From contig NC_059473.1 in the NCBI RefSeq assembly GCF_018139145.2, forward strand, positions 63,346,707 through 63,410,706: a stretch of 64,000 nucleotides of DNA, written 5' to 3'. The translations under genes and the position numbers were made by a program. Origin of the DNA: Gymnogyps californianus. Its lineage: Eukaryota > Chordata > Aves > Accipitriformes > Cathartidae. Shown here piece by piece: positions 49,351 to 63,979 of the stretch. The notes under the pieces were generated by a model. The model did not search any database, had not been told where the DNA came from, and worked only from the letters and a program-made list of their open reading frames with translations. Every line of letters starts with the position of its first letter. The stretch's first letter is position 1.

Positions 49351-50399
49351 GCTCCCTCTGCCTGCGGCCGGGGGGGCGGCTTCTGCCGCCGCCGGTCGGG
49401 CCAGGGCTGGGGTGCTGTGTGCCGTTCGACAGCAGTGCCTTTATTTAATGTTCGTGTTTCTGGACTGCGGTACTTAACTGGAAGGAGAGGATCGGGTATT
49501 TCTGTCATGTTGCTGCCTCTTTTTCTTTTCTCCATAGTTATGCTGGAATTAGGTTTTACAAAGCTGTATGTTAATTTTCTTTCAGCTGTAAGTTGATAGT
49601 GTGCTCTTGAGATAGTCCTTGTTATATTCATCGGGGTAATTCCCCAACTATCTGTGGTGTTTGTATCTTCCTTTGTGCTTGACAGCCGCCATCCCCGGGA
49701 GTCCTACCTGAGCAGTCAAGAGACAGATTAAAACAAAAGGCAGGATGGGTTTTTGGCAGAGATATTCAGCTCATGCGCCGGTGTCCTGAGTGGCTCTGAT
49801 TCCCTTCTCCCACCTGTAGACTGGAGCACTCCTCCGGCGACAGCCACACATCCAAGCACAAGGAGACAGAGAGAGCGGAAAAGGTGGCAGCTGGAGTGGG
49901 CTGTGGGAGCAGCTCAGATAGCAAGCAGTCTCCGGCACGGGCAAGGATGTTACCAAGTGGGAGTGAGCTTGTAAACTGTAGCTGTTGAATGTGTGTGCAC
50001 GGTGGGTCCCCTGCTGCTGTCGAAAGCATCACACATGATTTCTTTTTTTATGTCCCTCGACTATAAAACCGAGCAAGGCATTGCAGAGATTAGCAGATCT
50101 TCTGAGAAACCTGCTCCTGTCTTTGTGCTCTCGTTCTCTGCTGCAAATGTTGCCTCCAAAACAAAATACATAAGGACAGAGTCTGCTCCCGTTTAAATTC
50201 ACAGCAAAACTTCCAGATCCTGTGGGAGCTGGACGGTAGTAAGGAGTGTTCTTCATACCCTGAATGCTCTTGAGTAGCGCTACGTACTGTGTCTCAGTTA
50301 ACTCTTTTGACAAACTGCTCCGTTACGCGTCAGTGATTTTGAGTGGCTTTCAGAGGTACCAAAGCCAGCTTCTTTTTAGGTAACTGACCACGTCGTTTT

Positions 50400-50433
50400 C
50401 ATCTTATTTAAGTCCGCATCTTATTTAAGTCCG
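50400..50433. repeat. 17-bp tandem duplication
   Basis: CATCTTATTTAAGTCCG occurs twice in perfect tandem. The absence of any mismatch suggests a recent event. Confidence 0.95.
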
Positions 50434-53400
50434 CTGATCATCTGTGCAAGTGTTTTGGAAAATCTGTATGACTGGCATTCAGTTGCCCTTTAAAAAAATT
50501 TAAAATTTGATTACTACTGGTTTTGATTCCAAAGATGGTTTAGAAAAATGTCAGGGGGGCTATGTTGGTTTTGTCTAATGGTTGGTCAAGGGAGAAGGAA
50601 ATCTGTTTGCACATTCCTGAGGTTTTAGCTGGACACAATTCCAGGTATTTGTTGACAGGAAGGGAGAGCTGTGCCTTTCACTGAAGATTTAGAGCTTCCA
50701 TTTTCACCTCTTTCAGCATGAGACAGTAAAAGCTGGTTTCATTAAGCCTAGCAGTATTTTGCTAGTAATGGAAAAAAATTATATGAGGTGCAGAACTGTC
50801 ATAGCAGTGCTCCTGCTCTTTCTCCAAAGTGAAGTGATAGGCAGAGGAGTCCCTTTTGGGTACTTTCTTCCAACAGAAGAAGCCTGGGTTGCCAGTTGCG
50901 AGCAGATGCAGTCCTGAAAATACTGCGGTTGCCCTGAGGGCTTGATCTGGTGCTGGAATAGGAACAGATTATACCAGGTGCCATGGAAAGCAGTTTTACA
51001 GCAGGGCCTCACAGACTCGAATTCTTGCATCTTACAGGATCTGTGCTGTGCCCGTTCCTTTGGGATCTCTTGTACAGTTCCTTTCTGAACTCTGTGGCAG
51101 CAGCATTTAAATGCAAACTTATAGTTGGACCTTTGCAAAACATCAAGTGAAACACCTTTTGTTTTCACTGTGGTGTGTTAGTGGGTACAATTTTATCCTT
51201 GCTGGATTACATCTACTGTTTCAGCAGTCTCTGACTGCTAGGGCACGGCTGTCTAATGATCTGTGCCCACCTAACAGGCTAGCTGGGCGTTACCTGGTTT
51301 TGCACAGGACAAAAATTTCACTTGTCGCTGCACTTAGTGGGATTTTTATAAATTGGTGTTTCACTCACTGTTTAAAAATCTGTACTCTAGAACAAATGAA
51401 AAAGCACAGAAAATGCAAAATGGAAAAGCAAATGGAAAAAAATGGAAAATTCATTGTTTAATCAACAGGATCAAGAAATGTAGCGTGTTCCTCTTTACCA
51501 CATGGGAGAGTTTAGCAGTTTTTGCAAGAAACTCATAAGGATAGGAAGGAACATCCTGAATTTTGGAAGTAGTAGAATGTTAATCTGTTAATTTACCAAG
51601 CTCCATCTTAAGTCCTTCCCCATCCTCTTAGTGGAGGTTTCCCTAACCACATTCTTCTGCAGTTAGAGAAACCTTTAAATTTCTGGCCCATAGAGTCCAG
51701 TCTCTGTCTTGTCAATCTATACAGAAGAAAGAGGCAGTGGATACTACAATATATACTTATTCTGAGGAAAGGGAAATGAGCCTGAATGCTGTACTGCAAA
51801 AATAGAAGCATTTTGATATATTTAAGGCATGTTTACTATTTTCGTTCAGGTAAGGCATGTGATTTTGAAACAAATCTCTCAATCGTTTCACTTACTGTGC
51901 TTTTGTCTGTATTGTGATGCACTCTTGGAACTGGATTTCTTCTGTATAAAACTGCCCTGGAAGATATGCTTTATCAGCATATGTAATGCAAGTAGAGCTA
52001 GTCCAATGTTAAAAAGAAAAAACCTGAAACGTGTATAGTGTAGACAAGATTTTCTCAATACCAACATTTTCATGTAACAGACCTGCTGATACTGGGTTGC
52101 ATTACTCGCTAACAGAGACATAGCCTTAGATCCCACTGGAGTTGGTATGTGGCTATACCAACTACGTTTCTTATGATGAGACCTTAGAAGCTTCCCCCTT
52201 TTAATGTTTTCTAATAGTTGCGTAAGTTGCTTGGTCTGCATTGACACACCTGATTTAATTTACTTGTCTTTCATCTTCCACTTTATCATACTTTTACTAA
52301 TAAATAGATCTACGTTTTGAGAAGCAGCTTCAGGCCTCCCTTTAAGCAAATTTCAATATGTTTTCTTTCACAGTTACTAGAGCACTGAAATGTACAAAAT
52401 GTCCCTTTTGATGAAGATGTTGTTCTGGGAAATACAGAATAAGAGGATAAAAGGGGTCACGGTATAGACTTTGCAGTTAAGCCATTGAGCTGGAGTTCAG
52501 GGACCACACTGATGCCCAGATATATTTTATCATGTTAAAACGATCCAGAAGGCAGGCAGTATTCTAGTGCTAATAATCCACTTCCTTTCCTCCTCGCATA
52601 CCCACAGTGAATCCTTGAGAAGGCTTCCTGAGGTCAGCATACATGCAGTGCTTTAAAAACTTGTAGTCCCTGTGTGGATGCTGCTCCTGGATTCGAGAGG
52701 AGGGGAGAGACTGCTGTTTGCAATTCACTCCCCTTGAAAACTGGGACAGCAGAAGCGACTTGCCCAGCTTATTTTGATAGAAACAAAGCCTGAAGAACCA
52801 CTTTTACTCCTGCATGAATACATGGTCTTTGAGCATCAGTCATAATTTGTGAAGGACGGAAGTGAAGCCCTTGGCTCCAAGTTGAGCAGTGCTGAGATGT
52901 TTTGGTCTTGACACAAGGTGATTTAAGGTGCATTTTGGATCTGAGAAGAGGCTGATCTGTTGCACAGATGCAGCCAGTAAGTATTAGTTAAAGTATTAAA
53001 TAGCATACTGAAGCATCAGATTATGTCATATATAAGGCATGCAGAGTGCATGTAATAAATAGGCGAATCGCCTTGTGGATATACTCTGTGATGTCTGTGT
53101 CCTGGGAAGTTTATAGATTGCACTTGAAGTAATGGCTGTACGTTACCCAAACGCAGTAAGAACTCACAAACAATTGTCTTCTTTGATTAGCTAAATGATT
53201 CAAAGAAGAAAAAATATGTTCATGCAACAGTAGAAATGAGAAAAGCAGCGGGGAAAAATATTGTAAAATATAATGATTTTTGAAACCTCAGAAAACTTGA
53301 CAGTTTTGTGCATGTAGTATTTTGTATTACCTAGTATATGTCTATATACTTAGCAGGATTGAACTGCATTTGTGGTGGTGATAATCTGTATGTTTAGCAG

Positions 53401-56400
53401 AGAGGGCATTAAGCTTCAGTAATAACAGTGGAAGTATATGGGAGGGCTGAGCTTGGTGTTTTTACGTGGTATTTCCTGGCTCCGTGCCAGCGTGAAGAAG
53501 AGAAGAATAAATGTAACATAGAAATAAATAAAAAGGGATATTGGCATAAGGAGAACTACAATATATGAAGAAGGAGTGTCATGTTCCTATAGCTGAAAGG
53601 CTCCTCCTTACCTTCTCATCTCCAACTTCCAATCTCATGCCAGGCTGTTTCAGACAATGCTGTAATCTGTGCCCTGGTGCTTGGCTTTGCTTATGATTTC
53701 CACAACTTGACAAATTCTTGTTGCCTGTTAATTAGGAATGGAAATGGTTGAAGGAGGTAGTTCATTCTGTAGAGAAACTTTGAACGCTGTTGGGATTTGT
53801 GATTAAAGTGCAAAACTTAGATGTACGTTGCAGTTCCCCATGCAAACATTCAGGCTCACCATTGTAGCTGATAACCTTACCCTTCTGTGGCTGTTGTTGT
53901 CTAGTGGCCGTTGTAGTCTTAATTCCAAGAGAAGCAAGTGGTTAGAATTACTCAAGTCATTTGTGCGTGTATGGTTCCAGTTTATGTTTGTTTTTATAGT
54001 TGTGGCTTGTACAGATTGATTTCTGCTGATTGATTTCTCTCCAAGAAGTGGTGTTGATTATCTACAACTACAGGATTAGTAGCTAAGAGAGAGAAAAATC
54101 ACCCTTTATGAGCCAAACAAGAGCCCCCATATTTTAAGAAGCTTAGCTTTATAAGAGCCTGAATTCTGGAAGCCAGGCCCATCTCTAGATAAAAATGAGG
54201 TTTTACTGGAGAGCTGTGTTTACATGATGTACAGATCTGTTTGTGCTTTATACTTGGTGTACCAGTAACTTGCAGGTTTTTATCCACTGCTCATCCTGTC
54301 TTGAAAACAGTACAGTAAAACTAGGTAAATCAGAAAGAAAAGGAAACAAGTTGTAGGACTGGAGGTACGGGATAGTTTACATATGAAGAGATTAAATAAA
54401 CTATATTTCTTTCCTGTGGAAAATAGATGACTTCTCCTGTCTGCCTGGCTACTGCAAGAGTATTTTAAGGTCAATGAAGGGACAGGAGGAAGACTGTAGT
54501 CTCTTCTTCCCTTCTTTATACCCCAGCACCTTGAGTTAAATCTCACCTGATAGCTTAGTTATTTTTCAGCCTTCCATTTTCCACTCCCTTTTCTGTGATG
54601 GGAACAGGAATGTGTCCAAAGAGAAGTAAGAGAAGAAGAATGTTGCTTCAGGAGGTGAAAGGATCTTATGTGCTGTTACCAAGATTTATGTGTTTAAGCT
54701 TAATCACACTCCGTGCATAAGAGCACACACGAGTGGGTATTACAGCTCTTAGATGAAAGGGGTTAATTTATTTTCTACGACTTTCTTAAAGGCTGGAGGG
54801 AGCAGTTGAGCTAGTATTTATTATTGCATCTGTTTTGCAAAAGACTTCAATTCTCTTGGCTTTCCTTGTCTTTTCTGAAAGTACATCAATATCTTGCTCT
54901 TAGGGGGTACTGTAGTCAAAATAGTAATGTACAGGATGTGGCTCAGAAGCACTGAAAAGTGACTGTGCCCTGAGAAGGCTGAGGCACGTGTAATTGCTGA
55001 CAGGGCTTTTCCCCACTATAAGAAGGTAGCAGACAGGCACAGAAGTAGACCTGTTCAGCTCTCCGAGTCTAAATCAACTTGCAGTAGCTCAAACGTGACC
55101 GAGAGCCAGCTTCTCTGCCAGCCCAGGCGATGGTCAGGCTCCTCCTGATCTCCTCAAAGCGTGCTGGCTGTTCCCTTGAATGTCAGTGACACCACACTGT
55201 CCCTTGGATCCAGCTGTGCACGTTACCGCCTTAAACGCCATTTCTGAGGCAGTCTTCCGTAACTTATGTGTGAAAGACATAGATGATTATGCTGAATGAC
55301 TTCCTCTGTACAGCAAAGTCACTTTAAATCTATAGGCGGGTAAATGAGTCTAAAAATCATGACTGGCAGTTTTAACAAAAAAATGCTTGTTGAGTACAGG
55401 AAAGATACTAAGAATACTAGTATACCTATAATTAGATACTGACTTGTTCACATCTGAAATTACTGTGGGACCCTCTGAACAGTTACAGTCTCCACCAGCC
55501 CGTACCTGACAGGAGACCAACAGAAATGGGTGGGTACCCCAGGAAACCGTCATTTCTTGTGAGTTCTCTACAAGTGGTTGCTTCCCAGAGGTGTTTACGT
55601 CCTTGATCATCTGTGGGGAGAAGCGTAAATGTGGGGAGCCAGAGGGAAAAATAATTCTGTGAGTGCTTGGAGTAGCAGAGATGCTCAGCAGGCTGCTTCA
55701 CGTCTGCTGGGGTATCACCGGCTGGTCTCCAGCACCGTGCAAGAGGTCAAACCTAGAGCCGCGCTGGCTGTCCCACGGGGTGAACTTGAAATTGCCTCTT
55801 GCCGTTTGCAAGAGGGGACTGGAGGGGCCATTTATGATCGTTTGGACAGGGGTGGCTGTGTGACCTTGGCAGCCCGATTGCCTGCGAGAGATGAGGCATT
55901 GCAAGCTTGCTAGGAATCTTGGTCCTTCCTCTCAGGTCTCGGATGCAGAAGAAGGTGTTTGACTTGCATCTTTTGAGGATTGCCTTTCCCTCAGAAATGA
56001 AGGCAGGTGCTCATCCTCCATTGACATCACACTCAGTCTCCTGCCCAAGGGAAAATGTGGATTCAGAATCGGGGATTTCACTAATTAAATTAGTTTGGAC
56101 TCCAAGAAAAGCAAAACCCCTTCTCTAGACAAGCCATCAGTGGGTCAGAGAGCAAGGAGCAACACCTGCTAGGCAATAAATATAATGCTGTCAGTTCTAA
56201 TTGGACTGTTGTTGCCTAATAGATATTAGCCAGCACTAAATGATGAAAGCCAAAACTAATTTTTGCTCAGTTTATGTGTTAAAAAATAGGTATTTTATGT
56301 AAGGATGGATTAGGAGTGTTCCAAAATGTGGTGTATCGAGATTCAGCTGATAACTGTCACACAGCATAATTTTTACAATATTTCAAACAGAAAGCTTACT

Positions 56401-59335
56401 TAACCCTTGGGTATTTTGAAAAACAAATGTAAGATGTCAGAGGTATTCTAATTAAGCTTTCATTTTCTTGGCTGTTGGGTTGCAGTTGATCTAAGTAGTA
56501 ATAAATTGGTAATGCTAAGTATGTTCTAGAGAGAAAAGAAAATCCTCAAAATTAAATGCTTGACAGTTGGGCTATTTTTAATATTTTATATAACTTCAAA
56601 ACATCTGTTTTAATAAACAGCTATTGTGTCATGGAATTGTGTCAACAGTGGGCTTTTAAAATTAATTTAGTTCTTTTTGACAAAAAATGTTTTTGCATTC
56701 CAAACTTAACAAAAACTCATTCAATTTGATAATTCAAAAAAAAAAAAAACCTACCAACAAACACAAAACACCTCTGATGGATTATGAATCTGAAAGCCTT
56801 GAAGGGGTTGTGAGTAATTTTAGACAAGCACACTTTGAATTTCACTCACCTTATTTCAGGCCAGTATTGATCACTCAGAATTAATAGAAAACATACCTAC
56901 AATAACTTTCTCCTGCTGGAGTGCATCAAGGAAAGGTTTTTGCAGCAGGGCATGGTTAGGTAGTGTGAGCTCTACTCTTGCACTTGCAAACCTTCAACAC
57001 ACTGGGAAGAAAATTCGGTTTATTTTGTTTTTGTCATACAAGTTAGCAAAAAGGAATTTGTGTCAGCTGCCATGGCCCTCTCCAGCTGTCTCCTAGCAAG
57101 CCTTCAAGGGACTGGGAAGACTTTCTCCTCCTTTCTGAAGTTGGGTCTTTCTGGACTGAATCTGAAATGTTCTGTGATCAATATTCTCTGTAGAGGTAGG
57201 TGTTTTTATAAGTTAGGACATGGTTTGGATAAATAAACGCAAGGCTTCACACGCAGGAGGAGAGCATGTCAGGGCAAGCCGCAGCTTCAGTCCCCGTTCT
57301 TCATCTCTCCCATTCCTCGGGCTGTATTTCCACTCTCTTTCCCCAGATGACCTCCTCAGGTTCACCTGTTTCCAATGGCAGGCTGGCTATTTCTTCAAAA
57401 AGAAACCCCACATGCCCCGGCCTCATCCTTCTGCCATGTTTCCCCACCTCTTGTCTCGTGCTCTTCCCTCTGCCCCACCACCTCGTTTTCACGTAGTCTT
57501 ACATCTCTGTTTCTGTGCCCGTCTTTCTCTCCCCTGTGCCCCCTCTGAACAGGCTGTGACGGGAGTGACGGGCTCCTGTTCTGGGAGGGCAAGAGTGTGC
57601 TTTGTGGTTAGCTCTCGAGCGCTGTTATGACTCGAACAGGAAATCACCTCTGTGCTCCTCCCCACATTCCCACCAGCGCTGCTCAAGTCAAAGGGTTTCG
57701 CTAGCCCGACTTCCTACCCGGCAGTCCCAGAGCTCCAGCAACCCACCAGGAGAAAGGCAGTTAAGCTGTAATGACCCCTACGTGCCTCTCCTCCTCTTCC
57801 TCGTTATCCAGCCTGTTGAGTTTGAGTCTAAAAGAATCGGCACAGAGAAAAACTTTCAAGCCCACTTAATCTAAAAAAAGTTAACAACTCATTTGTTTAA
57901 ATTGTTGCTAAGATGACTAATAGCAGGTAATGACATTTGCTAACGTGTATTCCTCGCTTTGCTGGGTTTCCCTTCCTCTCTGTAACTTCTGATCTCCAAT
58001 TTTGGCTCTGTTCCCCTCTTTACCACTTGGTGTACTCCCTCGCATTCCTGCATGGCCAGTGCCAGCTTGCATGAGGCTGCAGATGTGCCAGAAAAGACAG
58101 CCCCAACCCTTTGCTAGCGAATGCCACCAAACACGATGCTAAATAGACATTTGTTCTGACGAAGTATGACCATTTTTATGTTATGCTTAGGCATGTGTTT
58201 GAGGGAATATTTTTCACTGAGAACAACATAACCATTGAAACAGATAAGCTGGAGGAAGAAAAGAGAGCAAAAATTCCTTAAAAAATGAAGAGCAGCAGCA
58301 TAGAAGGAGCAAGCAAGATTTCACAGGAGTTTGGTGGAAGTCACCCAAAGCTGAACAGAAAGACTAAAGAAAGGGCAGCGGCTTACACCATCGCCAGAAG
58401 CAAATGTTTGGTGTCCTAGATTGCTCCTAAATTGCTTGATGCTTCACTGGTGGGTCTGAGCTCCCAGTGGGAGAAAGTGAATCGGGGACTCAGCCTGTTT
58501 GAAAGGCTGCCCTCTCTCTGAGGCGTGTAAACGTGGATTAGATCCATGGCTTTGAAGTGGCAGCTGCAAATGGTGAGGCGTGGGGAGTGCCTGCAGCATT
58601 GCCCATAAATTCGGTGCCCAGCACAAAGGAGCCACTTCCATCAGAGGTGCTCCCAAGGACCACTTTCGTATAAGAAAATACAAGAGCATTTGAAGCCAAA
58701 GTCTCTGTCATTGTCAGAAAAGGAGTTCCTCTTTTAAATTCTGAGACAACTGTAGGGGAGGAGTCCCTGGGTTTTACTGCTGTGGCTATTGGGAAAAGCT
58801 CTGTTGCAGTAAGGCTCGCCTTTCTGTCTTAATGCTTTCCACGTCACTCACTGTCCTAAATTATATCTTACGGTTGTCTAGAGAAGCCCTGTGACCTTCT
58901 TTGTTGTTTTATTATATTGGATAATTTGGTGTTTGCACCCTTGTAGTCATGGGACAGTAAAATACAGCAGATGATTGCTCTGCTTGAGGCCAGTACAGTC
59001 AACAACAGTACTTACACAGGAGGCATTTCTATGCCAACAGGTCAGCTTTCAGTGGGTCCTCTGCCTTCTTTCCACCCCAGAACTGTAGCCAGTGTACAGA
59101 AAAAATATCTATGTTTTTATGTATTTATGTATTTTTTTGCTTTGCAGCTGCTAGGTTACCTAACTGAGGTGAAAAATTAACAAATCTGTTTATAGCGAGA
59201 GGGCACAGGTAGTTACAGCTGTCTTTGTTCCGCAGCACTGGCATTAAACACAGCTGTTTGCCACTGAGGTAGACAGTGGTGCCTCCTAGCAGATAAAAAG
59301 CAGATACCCTGAACGGGTAGTAGTTGTAACATGGA

Positions 59336-59420
59336 AATTATGTGTGTTTATACTTGTATTTGTATATATGCATATGTGTGTATGCGTATGTGTATGCGTA
59401 TCTATAGATAGATAGGTATG
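59336..59420. repeat. TATG/TGTA-rich microsatellite with GATA units
   Basis: Alternating TATGTG, TATGCG and TGTATG motifs followed by ATAGATAGATAGG. On the minus strand it produces a spurious THTHTHT-containing frame. Confidence 0.9.
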
Positions 59421-61019
59421 GCTATAATCAAAACCGAGCTTTGAACAGTACCGACTCGAGCAAGGCACATACCTGCCAGGGAGCTCTACGCAATTAAAAC
59501 TGACCAGGTTTTTAAACCCAGCAGACACTGTGATAATTAGAAGATGAGGCACCTGCCATGCAGTCTTTTACTGATGTGAATAATCTCACTGACGTCAGTG
59601 GGTTTTTTCGCTCACACGTGAAGGTGTTTTCAGACTAAGTCATGTCTATTTTGGAGAGTCTCGCAATAGCTTATTCTAAGATCAGGACTTGGCCCTTCGT
59701 TATGGTGGTGAAGTTTGCAAGCCTATATTATGACTTTCTTTCCAGTCCAGGTGTGCAGAGTCATGACGATGTAAAGAGTGATATTACTCAAGGTTTGATT
59801 TACAGCGTCTCCGAAGACAGTAATAAGGGCTCCAGGTTTTTCCATGCAAGAAATAAGTGTCTTTGTTATACTGGGAAGTGATGACAGCCATTGCAGACTA
59901 TCGATGAGACAGACTAAACCTAGCAAAGCAACATGTATGACTGATTTCTGCTCTCATGTAGGCCAGTACGAACTGAAAATACTCCATGTGACGCCCATGA
60001 CATTAATCCCGGTTAATGGAAATAAAATCAGAATATAACTGGATATATTGTGTTTAAAGACAAGACACTGAAAAAAGCAGCTGATGCACATACTTGAGTC
60101 TTTTCCTGACTGATAACCATGGAACATGCAAGCTCTATGTATGATCTATTTTCTACGCATGCCTCCTGATACTATTGAGCATTGAATAGGCATGAAGGAG
60201 TTAAGAATAAACTCTTCCTGGAGAAATAGGGGAGTATGGCAGTTTTATTCTTGTTTTACAGTTGCGGAATTGAGGAATAAAAAAACTTTCATGACTTGTT
60301 GTAAGGGTAAACAGAAGTCTTTACTAAAGGGGCAAGACCAGAAATAGAAACCCAATCTCTGCTTTTGCAGCAAATGGAAAGTTAACGGTCTTGGTCCCTC
60401 TGCCTTCCAAATCACACTGAGCTGGCGGCAGGTGGGAGCACGCCGGCAGTGTTGTAAAGCTTTAGATCTTGTAAAGATACAGTCTGTGGGTTCTGCGTGC
60501 TGAGATTGGCTCATCTGCTGCAGTCAGTGTTTCTGTTTTGAAACTTCATTTACCACAGCAGAAACCACACTGGGAGGAGGGAAATTTAAAAAAAAAAAAT
60601 TGACAAAAAAACACCTTTGCATGTTACTAGTTTAAAAATATTTTAATGTAACAGACAAATGCATGACTCTTGCTACTTTAAAATGTGCTCAAGGAATATA
60701 AATGTTTTTATGCGAGGATGGACAAATGTCAAAAGGTACAGGCAAACAAAAAACTATTCAGAAAACCAATGGAAGTAATCTCCCTTGTCTGTGATGAGCT
60801 GGCTGCCTCTGGCCAGTTCAATTCGGTGACTATGGATTAGCCTGATAAGCAGTACACATTTTAAAAACTTATAAAGAAAAAAGGTGTGAAAAGTGAGCTG
60901 TTAGGGATGTTTATAACTGTCCTGCACCTGATTCAGCAGTACCCCTGCCAAATTTATTACTACACAGTGCAAAGCCGGATTTATCAGATAGTATAAGAAG
61001 GCCTATCAAAATGGGGCTG

Positions 61020-61560
61020 GCAGTGAGCTTAAGAGATCACCCAGTCCGTCCCACTACCCTTAGGCAGAATCAGCTAAATTAGTGTCATTTCTGGCAGATG
61101 TTTCTCTAATCTGTCCTTTGAAAGATCCAGCAGCCCTCCCAGGTGACCCATCCTCACGTGTCGCTCCTCTTCCTGCAAGGTGTTACTCCCAGTGCCTCCT
61201 TTCTGGCTGAAACTGAACTCCGTTCCTTTTCCTCCTTATTCGTGGTGGATGTGGAGGATAGATTATCCTTCTCATGTGAAGACTTACAGTGTTTCCTGCC
61301 ACTCCTCCCTGGACAAGGTGCATCTCTGATAAGTTTAACTGCCAAGGAAGCAGAGATCAAGGTTGATGGGCTTGACTGCCATCTCCACTGGAGGGAGAGA
61401 GATGCACCCAGTCTGGTGCATCCTAACTAGAGAGATGAACCAACCTATGGAAGAGTTTATCTTCCTCTGCTCTTTATGACCACTGCAAAGTAGATGCCTT
61501 GCTCAGAGCCCAAGTTACCAGAGACAAATCTCCTCATCTGCTGCTGTTTAAGGGCTAGAA
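61020..61560 (-). repeat. Ancient CR1-like LINE relic in IL20RA intron 1
   Basis: On the + strand, GAGATCACCCAGTCCGTCCC, then GCAGATGTTTCTCTAATCTG and, further on, GTGAAGACTTACAGTGTTTC follow the order of the antisense old-CR1 consensus ('ggtcatccagtccaaccccctg...cagatgtttatctaacctgt...ttgaagactgttatcatgtc'). Strongly diverged, so boundaries are approximate and the call is from memory of the family. Confidence 0.5.
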
Positions 61561-63979
61561 TTTTTTTAGTCTTTCCTCCGAAGGTTTTTGGACTGTGCAG
61601 TATATACTGTATTCTCCTCCAGACTCTTGTTTTATTCTGAAATCTCTCCTTGATGGGCTTTTTAGTTTTTCCTCGTTGTTTTTTAATGAGAAGCCTTTTA
61701 TGGCTTTGATTCCTGGCAATCTAAGAAAATACCTAAGTTGTATTTCCTTCTACTCAGGAATTGCAGTTTGTTTGTTTGTGCTTCAGTCCCTCCCTCCCTT
61801 TCTACACAGATTGCCTGGTTGCCTTTCTCAGGGCTTGGGCAGCATTGTGTGCTTCTGATTTTTTTTTTAATCTCTTATTCCCGGTTGTTGGTTATGCAGT
61901 TGATGGGTTTCCTGAAGTCCCATACCATTTAGTGCTGGGATGTGGTACAAAGAATGAAACTTGATGCATGGATGATTTCTTGTAGTCCATGTAATGCTGG
62001 TTTTGGTTTGTTCTTCTTAGTGGCATGCACATTAGTGGTTTAGGAGCTTCTCTATTTTACTGAACAGATGTTGCCAATTTTAGGCTGTTTTCTTGGCTCT
62101 CTTGGGCAGCTTCATCTTTATATTTGGATTAGTTTCACCTAAAGCAGTTGCAGAGGACATTTATTTGGGGGGGAATCAAAACCTTTTATTTTCTAGGTTC
62201 TGTATCTCCCACTTGGAAGCAAATGTTAGAGTAAAGCAGGTGTCTTTCTGCTGCTTTCACATCCCCTGGCATCCTGAAACTTTTTTTATTTCATTATAAC
62301 TGAGTCTATAGTTTGAGCTCTTGCAAGATGACTGTCACTGGGCATTTCTGTGTCCAAGTGTTCAAGGAAATGGGACTTTCTATATACTTCTTGTAAATAA
62401 GCTTGCCCTAAGGACTATACCTGACGAAACTTGTTCTCTGACTAGAAAAAATGTAAAAGCCACTGAACACTAGCTAAGTGCTAGAGATAAAAGAGAGCAA
62501 CATTAGAAATGTCCTTCATAAACAGCTTTATGATCTGAAGATACAGATGCAGGCATATACCGGAGTTTGTTTTGAACATTAACATACAGCTAGAGGCTTG
62601 GAAAACCCAGAGTTTCCACTGAGACAGTTTAAAGTAATTGGTGTCTACAGAATTGCAAGGAGATTGTTTTAATAAATGTATTGAAGAGAGAAGCTTTTAC
62701 TGTTTGGCTCAAAGACAGCTAGAAGTCAGCAAGTTAATCAGGAAAATGGTGGTGACTTTTACTTACAAAAGCAACTATATGTTGCATATACAGGAGGATG
62801 AACACTGCTACTCTAGTAATAGGGAAATATACGACAAAAAAACCTTAAGGTCTGCTTAAGGAAGTAACAAAGGTCAGGGACTCTTAATTCAGACAGGTTC
62901 CCACTGTTTGTGTTAATATGCTTTATTTCCCCCTTTCTTTGCCTCCTTTTGTTACTTAAGAACTAGAATTGATTCCCTGGAGGAACAGTTTAAAGGGTTT
63001 TGAAAAGTCCTGAAGAACCACAGATTCACTTTTTCTCTTCCCCATTACGCTCTCGTGGCCACTCACAACGAGAAACTCCTTCCCAGCAGCTGCAGCTTCA
63101 GGGCTGGTCTTGGGATTGCTCCCCGGGCGCAGCTCTCATGGCAGGAGGTGCTGGGGATTCAGTCACAACTTGGAGCTTTGGGTTCTGCCCCTGGGCCCAC
63201 TGGCCTCCGATTTTGCAAGCAATTTAGCAATGTGAGCATCTCCATTAAATTTATTAGACTAGGAGTTTGTATTAGGAAGATGTGAAATGGGGTTCTGAAG
63301 AACCCCAGACTTGCTTGTTTATTCATTTCAAAAGCTGGTGCAATGAACAGCAATTTAGATGAGTGACCTAACAGTAGGCGTTCGCTTTTGACTTTCTGGA
63401 GAATCAACATGGATGATCAAATGACGCTGGGGCTATTGTGATCATCCAATTTGATTCTCCAGTGTGAAGTCATACTCCTGTTTGTAAAGCTGTGTTTGCA
63501 GTAGACTCCACGTGTCTTTTTAAAAATACCTGGTTTGATTTTTAAAAGTCCACTCAAGCTACAACAAGATTCAATTGAAGCATCAAGGATATTTTTTACA
63601 ATTTCCAGTATTAAATTGTTCTGATATTCATATACCTTCAAAATTTTAAAAATGCATGTCTCTTCTAGGCCAAACTTTTCTAGCTTTAGCTTCCAGTCCC
63701 TGGATATTTCCATGCCAATGTCTGTCATAAATGGCAACACCATTTTTGCTAGAGAAAAAACACACTTATACAGGTGGAATTCGGGACTGCACTAGCTAGG
63801 GACACTTTTGAAAAAACTGAAGTTCCATGGCCAACAACCTAGTGCTTTTGATGATAAGAAAGGCAGTATGTAGAATTTTATGGCTTACTTAAAAATAAGT
63901 ATCTTTTTTGGTTAACTTGGAAGCATATGTATTTGGAGATTCTTAGTGTATGTTGTTCCTTTCTTATTTTCTTTCTCAG

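Larger units (their letters stand above)
48700..49440. promoter_or_regulatory. IL20RA: CpG island promoter of IL20RA
   Basis: An abrupt rise in GC and CpG content beginning near 48735 and ending near 49430, flanked by AT-rich DNA on both sides. Several CCCCGCCC/GGGGCGGG boxes (near 48782, 48829, 48895, 48998) suit Sp1-type factors. There is no TATA box, as is usual for CpG island promoters. It covers the 5' UTR and exon 1 of IL20RA and the first 330 bases of intron 1. The long frames on both strands here are artefacts of the scarcity of stop codons. Confidence 0.85.
49105..63979 (+). other. IL20RA: IL20RA intron 1
   Basis: Bounded by CAG|GTAGGT (49105) and a polypyrimidine tract with CTTTCTCAG (63979), 14.9 kb. 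A long first intron is normal for IL20RA. Inside are the two GC-rich short repeats, a 17-bp duplication (50400-50433), a TATG/TGTA-rich microsatellite with GATA units (59336-59420), an A-rich tract (56737-56771) and an ancient CR1-like relic (61020-61560). Frames up to 136 codons, for example at 57220-57630, have no family motif and look like chance. No coding exon was recognised within it. Confidence 0.55.

Noticed and set aside
48690..49631. 313-codon frame on the minus strand across the CpG island
   Set aside because: It is Arg/Gly/Pro/Ala-rich low-complexity sequence from GC-rich DNA with few stop codons, including translations of the GGGGCC and GCCGT repeats. It overlaps IL20RA exon 1 in antisense and has no domain.
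57220..57630. 136-codon frame in IL20RA intron 1
   Set aside because: Pyrimidine-rich, Ser/Pro-biased translation without domain or start context; best explained by chance.
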